A stretch of DNA of 64,000 nt from Paenibacillus auburnensis (GTDB lineage Bacteria > Bacillota > Bacilli > Paenibacillales > Paenibacillaceae). Below are positions 38,691 to 48,534 of the stretch, in pieces; the stretch's first letter is position 1, and each line of letters begins with the position of its first letter. The stretch is taken from NCBI RefSeq assembly GCF_927798115.1, contig NZ_CAKMMG010000003.1, positions 186,001 to 250,000 on the forward strand, read 5' to 3'. Position numbers and translations under genes: made by a program. The notes under the pieces are model-generated. The model was not told where the DNA came from. It saw only the letters and a program-made list of their open reading frames with translations, and did not search any database.

Positions 38691-41600
38691 TTATTCAGCT
38701 TGACTAAGCAGACGGTAGATAACAGCCGCTGCTTGGGCCCGGGTAGCTTGTCCTTCAGGGACAAAGCGTCCATCCGGCATGCCATTGATCAGTCCGCTGT
38801 TGCGCATCGCTTCCACAGCTTCAGCAGTATCCTGCGGCAATTGCTTCAGGTCGGTGAACGGAGCGGTCACCGCTCCGGCTTCACCCTTCAATGGAGCATT
38901 CACGATACCTGCGAGGCGGTAGATCATTAAGGCCATTTCCTGGCGGGTAATTTGTTCATCAACCCCGAAGGAGCCGTCGGCTTTTCCTTTCACAATCCCC
39001 AGCTTTTGTGCGCTGGCTATCGGGCCAGAGTACCATGCCCCTGATTTCACATCACTGAATGCCGGGATGGCCGTCTCATCCAGCAGATCGAACGCGCTCA
39101 TCAGAATTTTGATAAATTCCGCACGGGTCACGTTAGCCCCTGGTTTAAACATGCCTGCTTCCGCTCCCTGGATAGCTCCTCTGGCCGCCAGCGCTTCAAT
39201 ACTGTCCACTGCCCAGCCCACGTTCGCTACATCGGTAAATGCAACGTTCGGGCAGAGTACCGCATAGGTTCCGCTATGCTTCATGTTAAATTCGAACATT
39301 CCGGTGGCGGCACTGTACTTGCCGCCTGCAACAATCTTGGCTGTTCCGGCATCACTCAGCGTGTAGGCAACCACCTGATGACCCTTGTCGCCAGCCTTTA
39401 GCACATAAGGCAGCGCCAGCTTGATGCCCTTCGCTTGCAGCGCGGTGGCCGGAAGTGCCGCTCCGTCAATGCTCAGCGTGATATCGCTGACCGTTCCCGC
39501 TCCCCTGAGGGCGCCAGCTTGCACCGGAAGGCCCGCACCGTCCACGGCTTTGACCAGCAGCGAGAGACTGCTGTTACCCGTGTACGATTTCAGGAAACTC
39601 TGCGGCAGGATCACGTCCGCCGAGCCAGTCTCAAGCTTCAGCATGGTCACTGCTTTCGCTGCGGCCAGTGCTTGCAGCGGAAGCTCAACTGCCACTTGCT
39701 TCACACCAGCCGCCGCTTTAACGGTAACTGTCAACGTGCCGTCTTTGATGTCCTTGGCGGCAGCTTCGATATCACCGGCGGCTACCTGCACTTTGACCGT
39801 TCCGTCCGCCAGCACAACTGGCTGCACAAAGATACTGCCTTTGCCTACGGCAGCAATCGCGCTAGGGCTAGGTTTAGGCGAACTTGTGCCGGAACCGGAC
39901 GATGGAACGTACGGCGTAGCCGTTGGCGTCGGCGATGGTGTCGGCGATGGTGTCGGTGTTGCTGACGGAAGCAGCTTTAATCCGCTAATGGCCGATGTCA
40001 GCCCGCTTAACGCCGCATCAATATCCGCCTGCGTAGCAGTTCCGCTCTCCAGCAGCAGCGAGGCCTGGCTTATAGCTTCTGCGAGAGCCTTCCAGCTCGC
40101 TTCGGTATACAGCTCATGCTTCAAACCTTTCGCTTCTTTAAGCTTTTCCTCCAGCAGACTGGTATTTACCGGTGGTTGAACAGCTACAAGCGTCAGCGTA
40201 TAGGTACGCGTTGTAGCCTGGTCGACAGCCGTTACCTTCACTTTGTAGCCTGTCTGCAGATCCGTTGCCAAAGTGATAGCGTCTTTTTCATAGACGGCGA
40301 AGGTAACTCCCGCCCGTAAAGTTAAGCCCTCTTTCAACTGATTCAGCGTCGTAGTCTCAGGCACAATAATTTCATTCGCCACCTGATCCAGCGAACCGCC
40401 CGGAATCGTGATACTACTGATGGAAGCATTGTGCACATCCACTGGCTTGAGGGCTTCAAAAGCGTTCTTCAATGCTTTGTAAGCCGTATCAATATCGCCT
40501 TCGGTGGATGAGTCATTCTTGTATACCTCTGTTGCAGTCAGCAGAGCTGCATGCAGCGCATCCCACTGTTCCGGCGTTCCGCTGTAGTTATCTTCGTTCA
40601 CTGCCGGGTCGGCAGCCGTGTCGATCGCCGTTTTCAGACGCGTCTTGTCATACTTGACGTAGATGCGGCAGCTTGCCCGCAGCTCACTTCCTTCCACCTT
40701 GCCCAGAATAACAAAGTCGGTGGCAATGGTCAGCTTGTTCGGTGGAACTTCATCCCATACCACGCTTGCCTGACCTCTTGTTTTGTCCGCATAGGTTACA
40801 GTCACTTTGGCAGGCAGAATCGGCATCACGTTCACTGTCGTATTAACCGAGACCGGCTCAATAGCTGTAATTGCTCCGTGATCGGCCGGAACCGGCTCTT
40901 CTCCTCCAGCATTGGCCGAAATAGCGCGCCATTCCTTAAGTCCGGTAAAAGAGCCCCCTTGCTTAACCATCGTCAACCGCAGCTTGTCGGTCGTAATCTG
41001 ATTAAAGGTGACATTGTTGAAGCTGTCCTTCTCCATCTTCTTCTCGCTTAGACCGCTGACCGGTACGAATTTACCCGCCCCGCTGTCCCAATATTCGAAA
41101 CTGTAGTCGGAAGGAACGACTACTCCGCCGCCATCATCGAAGAAATACAGCGAGCTTCCGGATAGAGTCACCGGACGTTTCCACGAGTATTGTACCCAGT
41201 GACTGCTGCCGGGACCACCCCAGTTTCCGTATTGGGTTTCAACTTCTTTGTCGTCAATATTATTGGAAGTAAGCGGGATATATCCGTCATTCACTGCATA
41301 CACGTTCTCCCAAGCTGAAGTATAGGAAGCGCTTGGTGTTGCCAGCAGGGCCGCATTTTTGTAGCGCAGATTGTCTATGGCCGACCGGAGCTGGTCCGTC
41401 ACAGTCTGTACTTCCTCCAAGGTATATTTGTCTTTGCTCAGCAGCGCCTTGGCTGCGTCCAGCGCAGTTTGCAGTCCCTGCCACGATTCAGGCGTAAAGT
41501 CATCCCGATTCCGCACAAGTGGTCCCTGTGCCGAATTCCGGTCCGCAAACTTCGCGATCATATTGGACAGTTCGGCAGTCGCTACGAATACAGTAACCGG

Positions 41601-44600
41601 CACATCGATCTTGGTAACCTGATCTCCGTCGCTGACGCTCAGCTCGTATTTGTATTCGCCCACTGTCTTGAACGTCGCTTTCAGGACAGCTTGATCCAGC
41701 ACAGGCGCTTCAACTTGTCCTTCGCCGGAGACAAGCTTCCACTGATAGGTCAGCTTTCCGCTTGGCAGACCGTCATCCTGGATTGTCGGCACAAGGGTCA
41801 GCGGAGCGCCCTGCTCCACCTTCACCGGCGTATTCAGCATCACCTTCGGTGCACGGTTGGCCGCAGGCGTAACCTGCAGATTGTTGTTATAAATCTGAAT
41901 TTCCTTGATACCGGTTGCAAAACCTGAAGCATGGGTGAAATTAACGCGGATTGCCGCAGTATCCACCGACTTGAACTCCACATTGTTGTAGTTGGAGGTT
42001 ACATAATCCGGATAACGGAATTGCCCTTCCACCGGTTTCCAGGTCGTACCGTCAGCATCCAGATATTCCACGCCAAATGTCTGCGGAGCGTCATATCCAT
42101 TAGGACGCCGGTCATTGTAGAAGTAAACCTTCACATTATCCACCTTACGGGTGCTGTCGAACTTGAAGGTCACCGTATCGGACCGATTCGGCGAGCCGCC
42201 GAACAAAGCCGTATTAGACGTATGATTGATGGAAGCAATCGTTGAGCCGTCCGCCAGATTTTTCACGTCCGAGCCACTCTTAGTATAGCTCGATTCAATA
42301 GTGGTTCCAGCCGCAAGCGCCAGATTCTCGCCGCTGTGCACAACGTCAACACCGGCTTTGTTGAACATATCAACCGCTTTTTCATTGCCGGCCAGAGAAG
42401 TCTCATCAGCTGCGGCCAGTTTGACAGCGCTGCCTTTTTGGTATAATACCTGTGTCTTCGAGTTGTCCCCAACCGCGCCCGGAACATCACCTGCAGGTTT
42501 CTCCACTTTGCCAGTAGCCGTATCAAAAATAATATGCGACATTTCATTGGTGGTCATCACACGCTCGCCATTAATAAAGAGTGAATAACCGGCCGGAATG
42601 CCTTTGTAGTACGGATTGCTGTCGGTGTATTTTGCCGGGTCCTGCCAGACAATCGACAGGTTGGCATCATGATAACGCACATTGTCCACTGCGAAGTGGT
42701 CATATTTGATATTGATCGGCCACAGCTCGATTTTGTTATCGGTTCTCGGCTGCAATCCGGCCATATCTTCCAGAACCGTGTAATTCATCATACCCAGCGT
42801 ATCGTGGTGAATCCATGCCCGCACCATTTTTCCGCTCGGATTCGGCGGGTTATCCTTAGTCCAAGGTGTGCCGAAGAAATAATCCTCCAGCCAGAAGAAC
42901 TCATTGGAATCCAGATGATCTGTATCGCCGGGATTCACTGTATGCAGCCATGCGCCCCAGTCGAACAGTGTTTTATAGGTGTCACTGTTGATGTTGTTCA
43001 CCGGGTAATAGCGCAGTGAAGCACGAATCGTATTGATATAATTGCCGAAGTTACACCAAGCGAACTGGTCTGTGCCAAACGCATCCGTCTCGCCGTTCTT
43101 GAAAGCATCCACCCGCTTCATAATGCTGTTCTGATCAGCAGTGAAGAACGGGAAGATCGGATAATAATCAGGGTCAGCGTAATCGTACAGTTGGGTCAGA
43201 TACTTGGATTCATATCCAGCATCTCCTGCTTTTGGCACGACACCGAAGTTGAACACGAACATGTTGTTGTCGCGCCACGGATCGAATACATCCTTGCTGC
43301 CTTCCACTTTTTTATGCAAAAAGCTGCCGTCTCCGTTGGTATCCGCCTTACCGTCGCCGTCAAAGTCCTTATTGTCATACCACATATTCGTCAAAACGGC
43401 TTGCTGGATCTTACCGGCAATCTCTTTCATTTGCGCGGCTTTCGTCATATCGCCAAGCTGCTCATACATTTGCTGTGCGGCTACTGCATTGGCATACTCC
43501 GTGGACGATCCGTCCAGACGAGCATAGTTGCCGCCGCCTTTCCAGTGCATCGAGACCGTGTCTCCATCGTTGCCTGTAATCGGCCCGTGGTTATAGTAGA
43601 CCAGGTTCGGGTCTGTGCCCTTGAAATGAGCCAGCGTGCCAGTTACATCGTTCGCTGAGAAATCAGCAAATTTCTTCAGCACCTTATCCCCGCCACCGTA
43701 GATTTTGTAGGCTTCCCAGCCTACCTGCGATGAGTTCTGCATCATATCCCAGGTCCAGATGTTGGGCCGGCCAGGGTTATTTTTATAGTTGGCGTTCTCG
43801 GAATATTCGCCTTGGGCCAGCCATGTGCCGTAAGCATAAGAGGGGTCACGCAGCCATTTTAAATCCTGCAGCGCCCACGGCACGCTGACCGTGATGCCGT
43901 TGTTATAGCCGAGTACCCCCTCCATATTCATCGGGAACTGCCAGTCATTGCCGGGAATGTTGGCTTCCAGCAGATTATAGCGGTTGCTCCACCAGCGATA
44001 GTAAAGCACCTTCTTCACATTCTCGTCAGGAACATCGATGTACGGAATATTTTGCGCCCACCACTCGTTGTACTGCTTAACCTGATCTGAGAAAGCCTTT
44101 TCATTATTAGCTGACTTGAAGTCGGCATATTGCGTCTTGGAGGCAGGAATCTCATCTGCCAACCAACCCATGACGACCTTCTGGTCAACTGATCCGCCGG
44201 CCGGAACGGTAATCTCTTTGACGAGATCATTGCCCGCAGGACTCATGCCGTCTCCGCTTAAGTGAACATCGACATAAGACATTGCTTCCACATACTTTTC
44301 ACCGGCCCTTCCGACCATGATCGGAGCGGCAACCCGATTGCCAATGAGTTCATCACCTTCCGCCTTGGAGACAAATGGCGATTTGACCGTCATCGTTACT
44401 GTGACCGGCTGGCTTCCCTTATTGGTAAGCTTCAGCAGGGTAACGGCGCTGTTGTAAGCGGAAATGAATTTGCGCTGGTTGATTTCCAGTCCGCCGCTGT
44501 TGTAGGTCTGATCCTCGTGGCTGGGATAATTTTGGCGCTTATCCTTATCCTCCACCATGCCGCCCGTGGACAAGGAGATATTGTACATCGTATCCTTGTT

Positions 44601-45038
44601 GAGCGTATCCGCATAATGCACCGTGCCGACAAAACCAAGCTGCGAATTGTCCTGTGTCTTCATATACAGGGCGCTGCCGCGGCTGAATAGCATGTTGGCG
44701 CTGCTGTCATCACCGGCATTATCGTCGGGAATGACGCCTCTATTGACAAGCAGTGAATCCAGCCACGGCAGATCGGAATTGTCTTTGGCGAACTTGTCAA
44801 AATCAAAATCCTCAATTTTCTTCATCATCTGGCCGATGGTCTCCTGGCTGAAATCCACCGGCTGCTTGACGATTTGGTTGCCATCCTTCCATTTCGCCGG
44901 ACCGTAATCCGTGCCTACTCCTTTATGCACAAAATCCGTCGTATAGTTCGCCGATGCAGGCACAATGCCCGCATTCAGGGTAACTGCCGTACACAAGGCC
45001 GCTACCCACATCTTCCGAGTCCATTTCTTTGTTGGCAT
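38691..45038 (-). CDS. giant SLH-anchored multidomain glycoside hydrolase
   Basis: A 2115-residue secreted protein. Order: signal peptide (1-30); a beta domain and an (alpha/alpha)6-type catalytic module (about 100-830; NEWWAQNIPYIDVP, VLYYRWWSNRY, WTWDMMQNSSQVGW, DQFAWCNFGNYI, RAWIHHDTLGMMNY, NKIELWPI), with a Ca-loop-like DFDGDGKADTNGDGS at 558-572; F5/8C-type domain (904-1052); PKD/Ig-like domain (1062-1152); FIVAR helices (1155-1226); second F5/8C-like domain (1228-1374); Big_4 Ig domain (1386-1462); FIVAR (1464-1530); Ig-like domain (1535-1620); FIVAR (1624-1690); Pro/Thr linker; an S-layer-protein-like domain (1727-1928); three SLH repeats (1932-2103). It should sit on the cell surface and cleave a polymer outside. 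The catalytic module resembles six-hairpin families (MGH1/GH63/GH37-like); I cannot name the GH family. It begins 18 bases after the permease gene, so it is in the importer operon. Confidence 0.88.
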   Translation of the reverse strand: MPTKKWTRKMWVAALCTAVTLNAGIVPASANYTTDFVHKGVGTDYGPAKWKDGNQIVKQPVDFSQETIGQMMKKIEDFDFDKFAKDNSDLPWLDSLLVNRGVIPDDNAGDDSSANMLFSRGSALYMKTQDNSQLGFVGTVHYADTLNKDTMYNISLSTGGMVEDKDKRQNYPSHEDQTYNSGGLEINQRKFISAYNSAVTLLKLTNKGSQPVTVTMTVKSPFVSKAEGDELIGNRVAAPIMVGRAGEKYVEAMSYVDVHLSGDGMSPAGNDLVKEITVPAGGSVDQKVVMGWLADEIPASKTQYADFKSANNEKAFSDQVKQYNEWWAQNIPYIDVPDENVKKVLYYRWWSNRYNLLEANIPGNDWQFPMNMEGVLGYNNGITVSVPWALQDLKWLRDPSYAYGTWLAQGEYSENANYKNNPGRPNIWTWDMMQNSSQVGWEAYKIYGGGDKVLKKFADFSANDVTGTLAHFKGTDPNLVYYNHGPITGNDGDTVSMHWKGGGNYARLDGSSTEYANAVAAQQMYEQLGDMTKAAQMKEIAGKIQQAVLTNMWYDNKDFDGDGKADTNGDGSFLHKKVEGSKDVFDPWRDNNMFVFNFGVVPKAGDAGYESKYLTQLYDYADPDYYPIFPFFTADQNSIMKRVDAFKNGETDAFGTDQFAWCNFGNYINTIRASLRYYPVNNINSDTYKTLFDWGAWLHTVNPGDTDHLDSNEFFWLEDYFFGTPWTKDNPPNPSGKMVRAWIHHDTLGMMNYTVLEDMAGLQPRTDNKIELWPINIKYDHFAVDNVRYHDANLSIVWQDPAKYTDSNPYYKGIPAGYSLFINGERVMTTNEMSHIIFDTATGKVEKPAGDVPGAVGDNSKTQVLYQKGSAVKLAAADETSLAGNEKAVDMFNKAGVDVVHSGENLALAAGTTIESSYTKSGSDVKNLADGSTIASINHTSNTALFGGSPNRSDTVTFKFDSTRKVDNVKVYFYNDRRPNGYDAPQTFGVEYLDADGTTWKPVEGQFRYPDYVTSNYNNVEFKSVDTAAIRVNFTHASGFATGIKEIQIYNNNLQVTPAANRAPKVMLNTPVKVEQGAPLTLVPTIQDDGLPSGKLTYQWKLVSGEGQVEAPVLDQAVLKATFKTVGEYKYELSVSDGDQVTKIDVPVTVFVATAELSNMIAKFADRNSAQGPLVRNRDDFTPESWQGLQTALDAAKALLSKDKYTLEEVQTVTDQLRSAIDNLRYKNAALLATPSASYTSAWENVYAVNDGYIPLTSNNIDDKEVETQYGNWGGPGSSHWVQYSWKRPVTLSGSSLYFFDDGGGVVVPSDYSFEYWDSGAGKFVPVSGLSEKKMEKDSFNNVTFNQITTDKLRLTMVKQGGSFTGLKEWRAISANAGGEEPVPADHGAITAIEPVSVNTTVNVMPILPAKVTVTYADKTRGQASVVWDEVPPNKLTIATDFVILGKVEGSELRASCRIYVKYDKTRLKTAIDTAADPAVNEDNYSGTPEQWDALHAALLTATEVYKNDSSTEGDIDTAYKALKNAFEALKPVDVHNASISSITIPGGSLDQVANEIIVPETTTLNQLKEGLTLRAGVTFAVYEKDAITLATDLQTGYKVKVTAVDQATTRTYTLTLVAVQPPVNTSLLEEKLKEAKGLKHELYTEASWKALAEAISQASLLLESGTATQADIDAALSGLTSAISGLKLLPSATPTPSPTPSPTPTATPYVPSSGSGTSSPKPSPSAIAAVGKGSIFVQPVVLADGTVKVQVAAGDIEAAAKDIKDGTLTVTVKAAAGVKQVAVELPLQALAAAKAVTMLKLETGSADVILPQSFLKSYTGNSSLSLLVKAVDGAGLPVQAGALRGAGTVSDITLSIDGAALPATALQAKGIKLALPYVLKAGDKGHQVVAYTLSDAGTAKIVAGGKYSAATGMFEFNMKHSGTYAVLCPNVAFTDVANVGWAVDSIEALAARGAIQGAEAGMFKPGANVTRAEFIKILMSAFDLLDETAIPAFSDVKSGAWYSGPIASAQKLGIVKGKADGSFGVDEQITRQEMALMIYRLAGIVNAPLKGEAGAVTAPFTDLKQLPQDTAEAVEAMRNSGLINGMPDGRFVPEGQATRAQAAAVIYRLLSQAE

Positions 45039-45056
45039 ACTTTTCTTGTCTCCTCT

Positions 45057-45935
45057 CTAACCTTTAATCCCCGTCAACGTAATACCCTCCACAAAATATT
45101 TGTTGCCAATCAGGAAAAATACTAGGCAAGGAGCTGTAACGACCAGCGCAAGCGCCATAACCTGCTCATAATTCGGAATCCGCATCCCGTTGACAATGTA
45201 GAGACCCATCGGCAGAGTATAGTCGGCTTCCGTCTTCAAATAAATCATCGTGTAGAAAAATTCGTTCCAGCAGTTAATGAAGCTGAACAGTGCAACAACA
45301 ATCATCGCCGGGCGAATCAGCGGCAGCATAATGCGGGAATAGATGCGGAAATGGCCCGCGCCGTCAATTTTGGCCGCCTCGCTTAATTCACCGGGAATGG
45401 TCATGAAGAATTGCCGCAACAGAAAGACAAAGTACGCATTGCCGCCCGCGCAGAAAAAGGCGGGAATGATCAGCGCTGGCTTGCCAGCCAGTCCAAGCGA
45501 AGTGTACAGCGAGAATTGTGGCAGCAGGGTTACTGCACTCGGCAGCATCATGCTGCTAATGACGAGCACGAACCACATCCCGCGCAGCGGGAACTTCAGC
45601 TTGGCGAAGGCATATCCGGCAAAGCTTGTCGTAAGCACGGTGCCAATCACATAAGGAACGACAATGGACACCGAGTTCCAAAGCTGCCGCCAAAACTGAA
45701 TGCGCTCCAGCCCCAGCTTGAAGTTATCAGCATTCAGTTGCTCCGGGAAGAACACGGGCGGACGTGCCAAGATCTCCGAATGACTGACAAAAGCACCACG
45801 CAGCAGCCAATACAGCGGGAAAGCGAAGATGAGTCCGAGCAGGCAGGACAGCGTAATGAGCGCAATATGAATGGCTTTGCTTCTGCTTTTTGCCCGCTTG
45901 ATGCTGGAATATTTCATCGTTGCCGATGCTGTCAT
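45057..45935 (-). CDS. sugar ABC importer permease, MalG/UgpE type
   Basis: A 292-residue CUT1 permease with six helices (first at about residues 25-47, ITLSCLLGLIFAFPLYW) and EAA loop ELSEAAKIDGAGHFRIYSRIM about residues 180-200, then LPLIRPAMIVVALF. It ends KYFVEGITLTGIKG. ATG 45935 overlaps the preceding permease stop by four bases. Downstream, the giant surface glycosidase starts after 18 bases, which ties import and extracellular hydrolysis into one transcript. Unlike the other two complete importers here, this pair is of the MalFG/UgpAE class. Confidence 0.93.
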   Translation of the reverse strand: MTASATMKYSSIKRAKSRSKAIHIALITLSCLLGLIFAFPLYWLLRGAFVSHSEILARPPVFFPEQLNADNFKLGLERIQFWRQLWNSVSIVVPYVIGTVLTTSFAGYAFAKLKFPLRGMWFVLVISSMMLPSAVTLLPQFSLYTSLGLAGKPALIIPAFFCAGGNAYFVFLLRQFFMTIPGELSEAAKIDGAGHFRIYSRIMLPLIRPAMIVVALFSFINCWNEFFYTMIYLKTEADYTLPMGLYIVNGMRIPNYEQVMALALVVTAPCLVFFLIGNKYFVEGITLTGIKG

Positions 45936-46912
45936 AATCTCACCCTCTTTCTTGTGCCCATGGAATCGTCCCGCTTAAACGAGCCCTGAAAGTAGAATAA
46001 TACGCCGGTAATAACCATCGTAATCAGGAAAACGATCCAGGCCTCGGCGGACGCCAGCCCGCGCATGCCCACTTGGACAAAGGAGTGATCATAGATCATA
46101 ACGTTGATGAAATAAGTCATCCGGTCAGGCGCACCGTTTCTCGACAGCACCACGCTCTGGGTATAAATCTGGATGGAAGTCATCATACACATGATCAGCT
46201 GGAAGAAAAGTACCGGCTTGATCGTCGGGTAAGTCACCTTCAGAAACTTATGCCACGCATTGCCGCCATCCATCTCAATGGCCTCAAGCAATTCGCCAGG
46301 AACATCCTGCAGTGTGGCAATAAAGACAACGATCGTCCCGCCGCAGGTCCACAAGCTCATGATGAACAGAGTCTCGAAAATTCGGATCGGGTCTGTCAGA
46401 AATTCTACTGGCGCTATTCCCAGCTGCAGCAAAAGCCAGTTGACAAGTCCGCCTTTGGCCTGATTTTGCAGCAGCATTTGCCACACAATCGTAGTCGCCA
46501 GCATCGGCACCACGGACGGCAGAAAGAAGATGGCCCGCAGCAGATTTCTGCTGATAAACTTGCGGTTCAACAACAATGCAACAATCAGGCAAAAGACGAT
46601 AACAAGCGCCACATTGACGAAAGCATAGATCAAGGTTACCGTTATCGACTTTTTGAACTCGGAGCTGGGATTATTGAATATATATCTGTAGTTATCCAGC
46701 CCGATCCAGTCCATTACCTGACTTCCGCTCAAAATCGTAATTTTATGAAAACTGTAAAATAAGCTGGCCAGCATCGGGTAGAGCGTCAGTACCAAAAATC
46801 CGATAATGGCGGGCGCTGCAAATAAATATCCGGCAACCGCCTCCTTGGTGGCGCCTTTGGCGTGTTTCTTGACATAGACGGGTGCCACACCGGTTTTGCT
46901 CTCTGGGTTCAT
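45932..46912 (-). CDS. sugar ABC importer permease, MalF/UgpA type
   Basis: A 326-residue CUT1 permease: after a short polar N-terminus six helices (first VAGYLFAAPAIIGFLVLTLYP split at about 27-48) and EAA loop ELLEAIEMDGGNAWHKFLKV, then TYPTIKPVLFFQ. The start ATG 46912 has AGAGGG eight bases upstream; a GTG two codons earlier is possible. It follows the binding-protein gene by about 60 bases and is coupled to the second permease by a 4-base overlap. Confidence 0.93.
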   Translation of the reverse strand: MNPESKTGVAPVYVKKHAKGATKEAVAGYLFAAPAIIGFLVLTLYPMLASLFYSFHKITILSGSQVMDWIGLDNYRYIFNNPSSEFKKSITVTLIYAFVNVALVIVFCLIVALLLNRKFISRNLLRAIFFLPSVVPMLATTIVWQMLLQNQAKGGLVNWLLLQLGIAPVEFLTDPIRIFETLFIMSLWTCGGTIVVFIATLQDVPGELLEAIEMDGGNAWHKFLKVTYPTIKPVLFFQLIMCMMTSIQIYTQSVVLSRNGAPDRMTYFINVMIYDHSFVQVGMRGLASAEAWIVFLITMVITGVLFYFQGSFKRDDSMGTRKRVRL

Positions 46913-46974
46913 AAGCACAGCCCTCTTTTCAAATAAAAGCTTTATACTTTTGGATTAGTGATGTCATGTCAGTT

Positions 46975-48396
46975 CTAGGACACTTTACCGCTTTCCCACA
47001 GCTTCTTGATCGCCGGCATGATCGAATCATAAATTTCCTTAACGGTCTTCTTGCCGGACAACGCTTGGTCAATTGATTTCTCATACTCCGTATTCATCTT
47101 CAGGTAAGCCGGAACGTAATAAGCAGGCCATTGCACGATGGCATCCTTAGCGGTGGAGTAGCTAAGAATTGTTTCTTTGGCACTTTCCGGCAGATCGGCG
47201 GTCCACTTATCCACCAGGGCGGGATCCGTATACCAGTCTGCCTGATTCGGCAGCCATGCACCGCTCTTCAGCAGCTCCAGACTGTTCTCAGGGTTAACCA
47301 TGTAGGCGTAGAATTTTTTGGCTTCTTCGATATGTTTGGAGGTATTGTACACAACCAGCGGAGCGCCAGCGTTCATTGTCACTGCTTTCTCCATTTTCGG
47401 CAGCACGCCAATTCCGATGTCCTCGTTGCCTTTGATGTTGGCCAAATCCCAGGAACCGCTGATCGCCATCGCATATCCGCCGCTCAGTGCATCCACAGCG
47501 GAACCAATCCCCGTGCTCCAGGTGTAAGTGAATGGGGAAGCTACCTTATCCTTGTTGACCAGATCGGCCAGCTTTTGAATTCCCTCTGCGCTCTTCGGTG
47601 AATCCCATTGGAACTCCTTACCGTCCGGTGATACAATACCGCCGCCGTTCGCATTGGCTGCCCAGAAATGGTGGAATTCGCGGCCGGCAGTAAAGCCCAG
47701 GCCATAGTTCTCGGTCAGTGAAGCATCAAACCCGGCATCTGCAGCCGTCTTGCCCTTCGAATCCTTGGTAAGCTTCTTAGCATTGGCTACAAAAGTATCC
47801 CAATCCCAGGCGTCTTCTACTTTGGTAGGAGGATAAGAAACACCGGCTTCATCAAATTTCGATTTGCTGTAGAACAGCAGCTCCATTTGGTTGGAGAGTC
47901 CCACACCGATTACCTTTTGTTCCGGGGAATGAATAGTAATAGCCGGAAGTTTCTCGGGGATACTTCCGTCTTTCAGCAGATCGGAGATATCCGCCAAAAT
48001 GCCCATTTCATTGTACTTTTGAATGTCGCCTTCACCCATGTAGCTGATGTCCGGCAGCTCACCGGATTGCAGCCGGGTCTGGATAAAGGTGTCGAAGGTT
48101 CCGTCAGCCGGCAGCACTTGCGCGTTAATTTTGACTCCGGTATCGGCCGTATATTTCTCTGCGGCTGCTTCAACCAGCTTCTTTTGCACATCATCCCCCC
48201 AATACAACAGCTCCAGAGTAATGTCCTTCGCGGATACATCCTTTTTGTCCACCGCTGCTTCCGATGCCTTCGGTGCCTCGGTTGCCGCATTTTTGGCATT
48301 GCCCGAGTTGTTCGAATTGCCCGAACAGCCCGCCAGCGCTGAGAACGCCATCGTTAGTGCAAGAGACAAAGCCAGATTACGTTTGCCAAATTTCAT
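46975..48396 (-). CDS. CUT1 sugar-binding lipoprotein of the LacI locus
   Basis: A 473-residue family-1 extracellular solute-binding lipoprotein. Lipobox SALAGC with Cys24, a Ser/Asn/Ala linker, then LELLYWGDDVQKKLVEAAAEKYTADTG split over the first strand and helix; ELPDISYMGEGDIQKY and GGYAMAISGSWDLANI are typical of the fold. ATG 48396 has GGGAGG six bases upstream, and a LacI-type operator lies about 50-60 bases further upstream. It should capture the oligosaccharides released by the giant surface enzyme two genes downstream of the permeases. Confidence 0.93.
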   Translation of the reverse strand: MKFGKRNLALSLALTMAFSALAGCSGNSNNSGNAKNAATEAPKASEAAVDKKDVSAKDITLELLYWGDDVQKKLVEAAAEKYTADTGVKINAQVLPADGTFDTFIQTRLQSGELPDISYMGEGDIQKYNEMGILADISDLLKDGSIPEKLPAITIHSPEQKVIGVGLSNQMELLFYSKSKFDEAGVSYPPTKVEDAWDWDTFVANAKKLTKDSKGKTAADAGFDASLTENYGLGFTAGREFHHFWAANANGGGIVSPDGKEFQWDSPKSAEGIQKLADLVNKDKVASPFTYTWSTGIGSAVDALSGGYAMAISGSWDLANIKGNEDIGIGVLPKMEKAVTMNAGAPLVVYNTSKHIEEAKKFYAYMVNPENSLELLKSGAWLPNQADWYTDPALVDKWTADLPESAKETILSYSTAKDAIVQWPAYYVPAYLKMNTEYEKSIDQALSGKKTVKEIYDSIMPAIKKLWESGKVS

Positions 48397-48445
48397 GTTT
48401 GTTCCTCCCTTATGTCAAAGCTATTTATTTCAAGTCAAACGAATC

Positions 48446-48455
48446 TAATCGTTTA
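48446..48455. promoter_or_regulatory. LacI-type operator upstream of the binding-protein gene
   Basis: TAATCGTTTA differs by one base from the perfect TAAACGTTTA found at 51002 and 52145. It lies within a wider inverted repeat (AAACGA-N6-TCGTTT, 48437-48454) about 50 bases before ATG 48396. Confidence 0.5.
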
Positions 48456-48534
48456 ACTTAAAAGCAGCAAAAATTTGCCTAACCGGATGTTTAACCGGTG
48501 CATAGCGGCGGCGGGATACAATCAGCGGATCAAT

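Noticed and set aside
39880..39975. GTCGGCGATGGT-like short repeats as a possible CRISPR or regulatory repeat
   Set aside because: They encode the Pro/Thr/Ser linker of the SLH protein in frame; codon-level repetition explains them.
39421..40179. 252-codon plus-strand open frame rich in Ser/Ala/Val/Gly
   Set aside because: Antisense to the linker and S-layer-like region of the giant protein; the low-complexity DNA there opens several frames.
46073..46762. 229-codon plus-strand open frame
   Set aside because: Antisense to a permease gene; Gln/His-rich composition as expected from a reversed membrane-protein gene.
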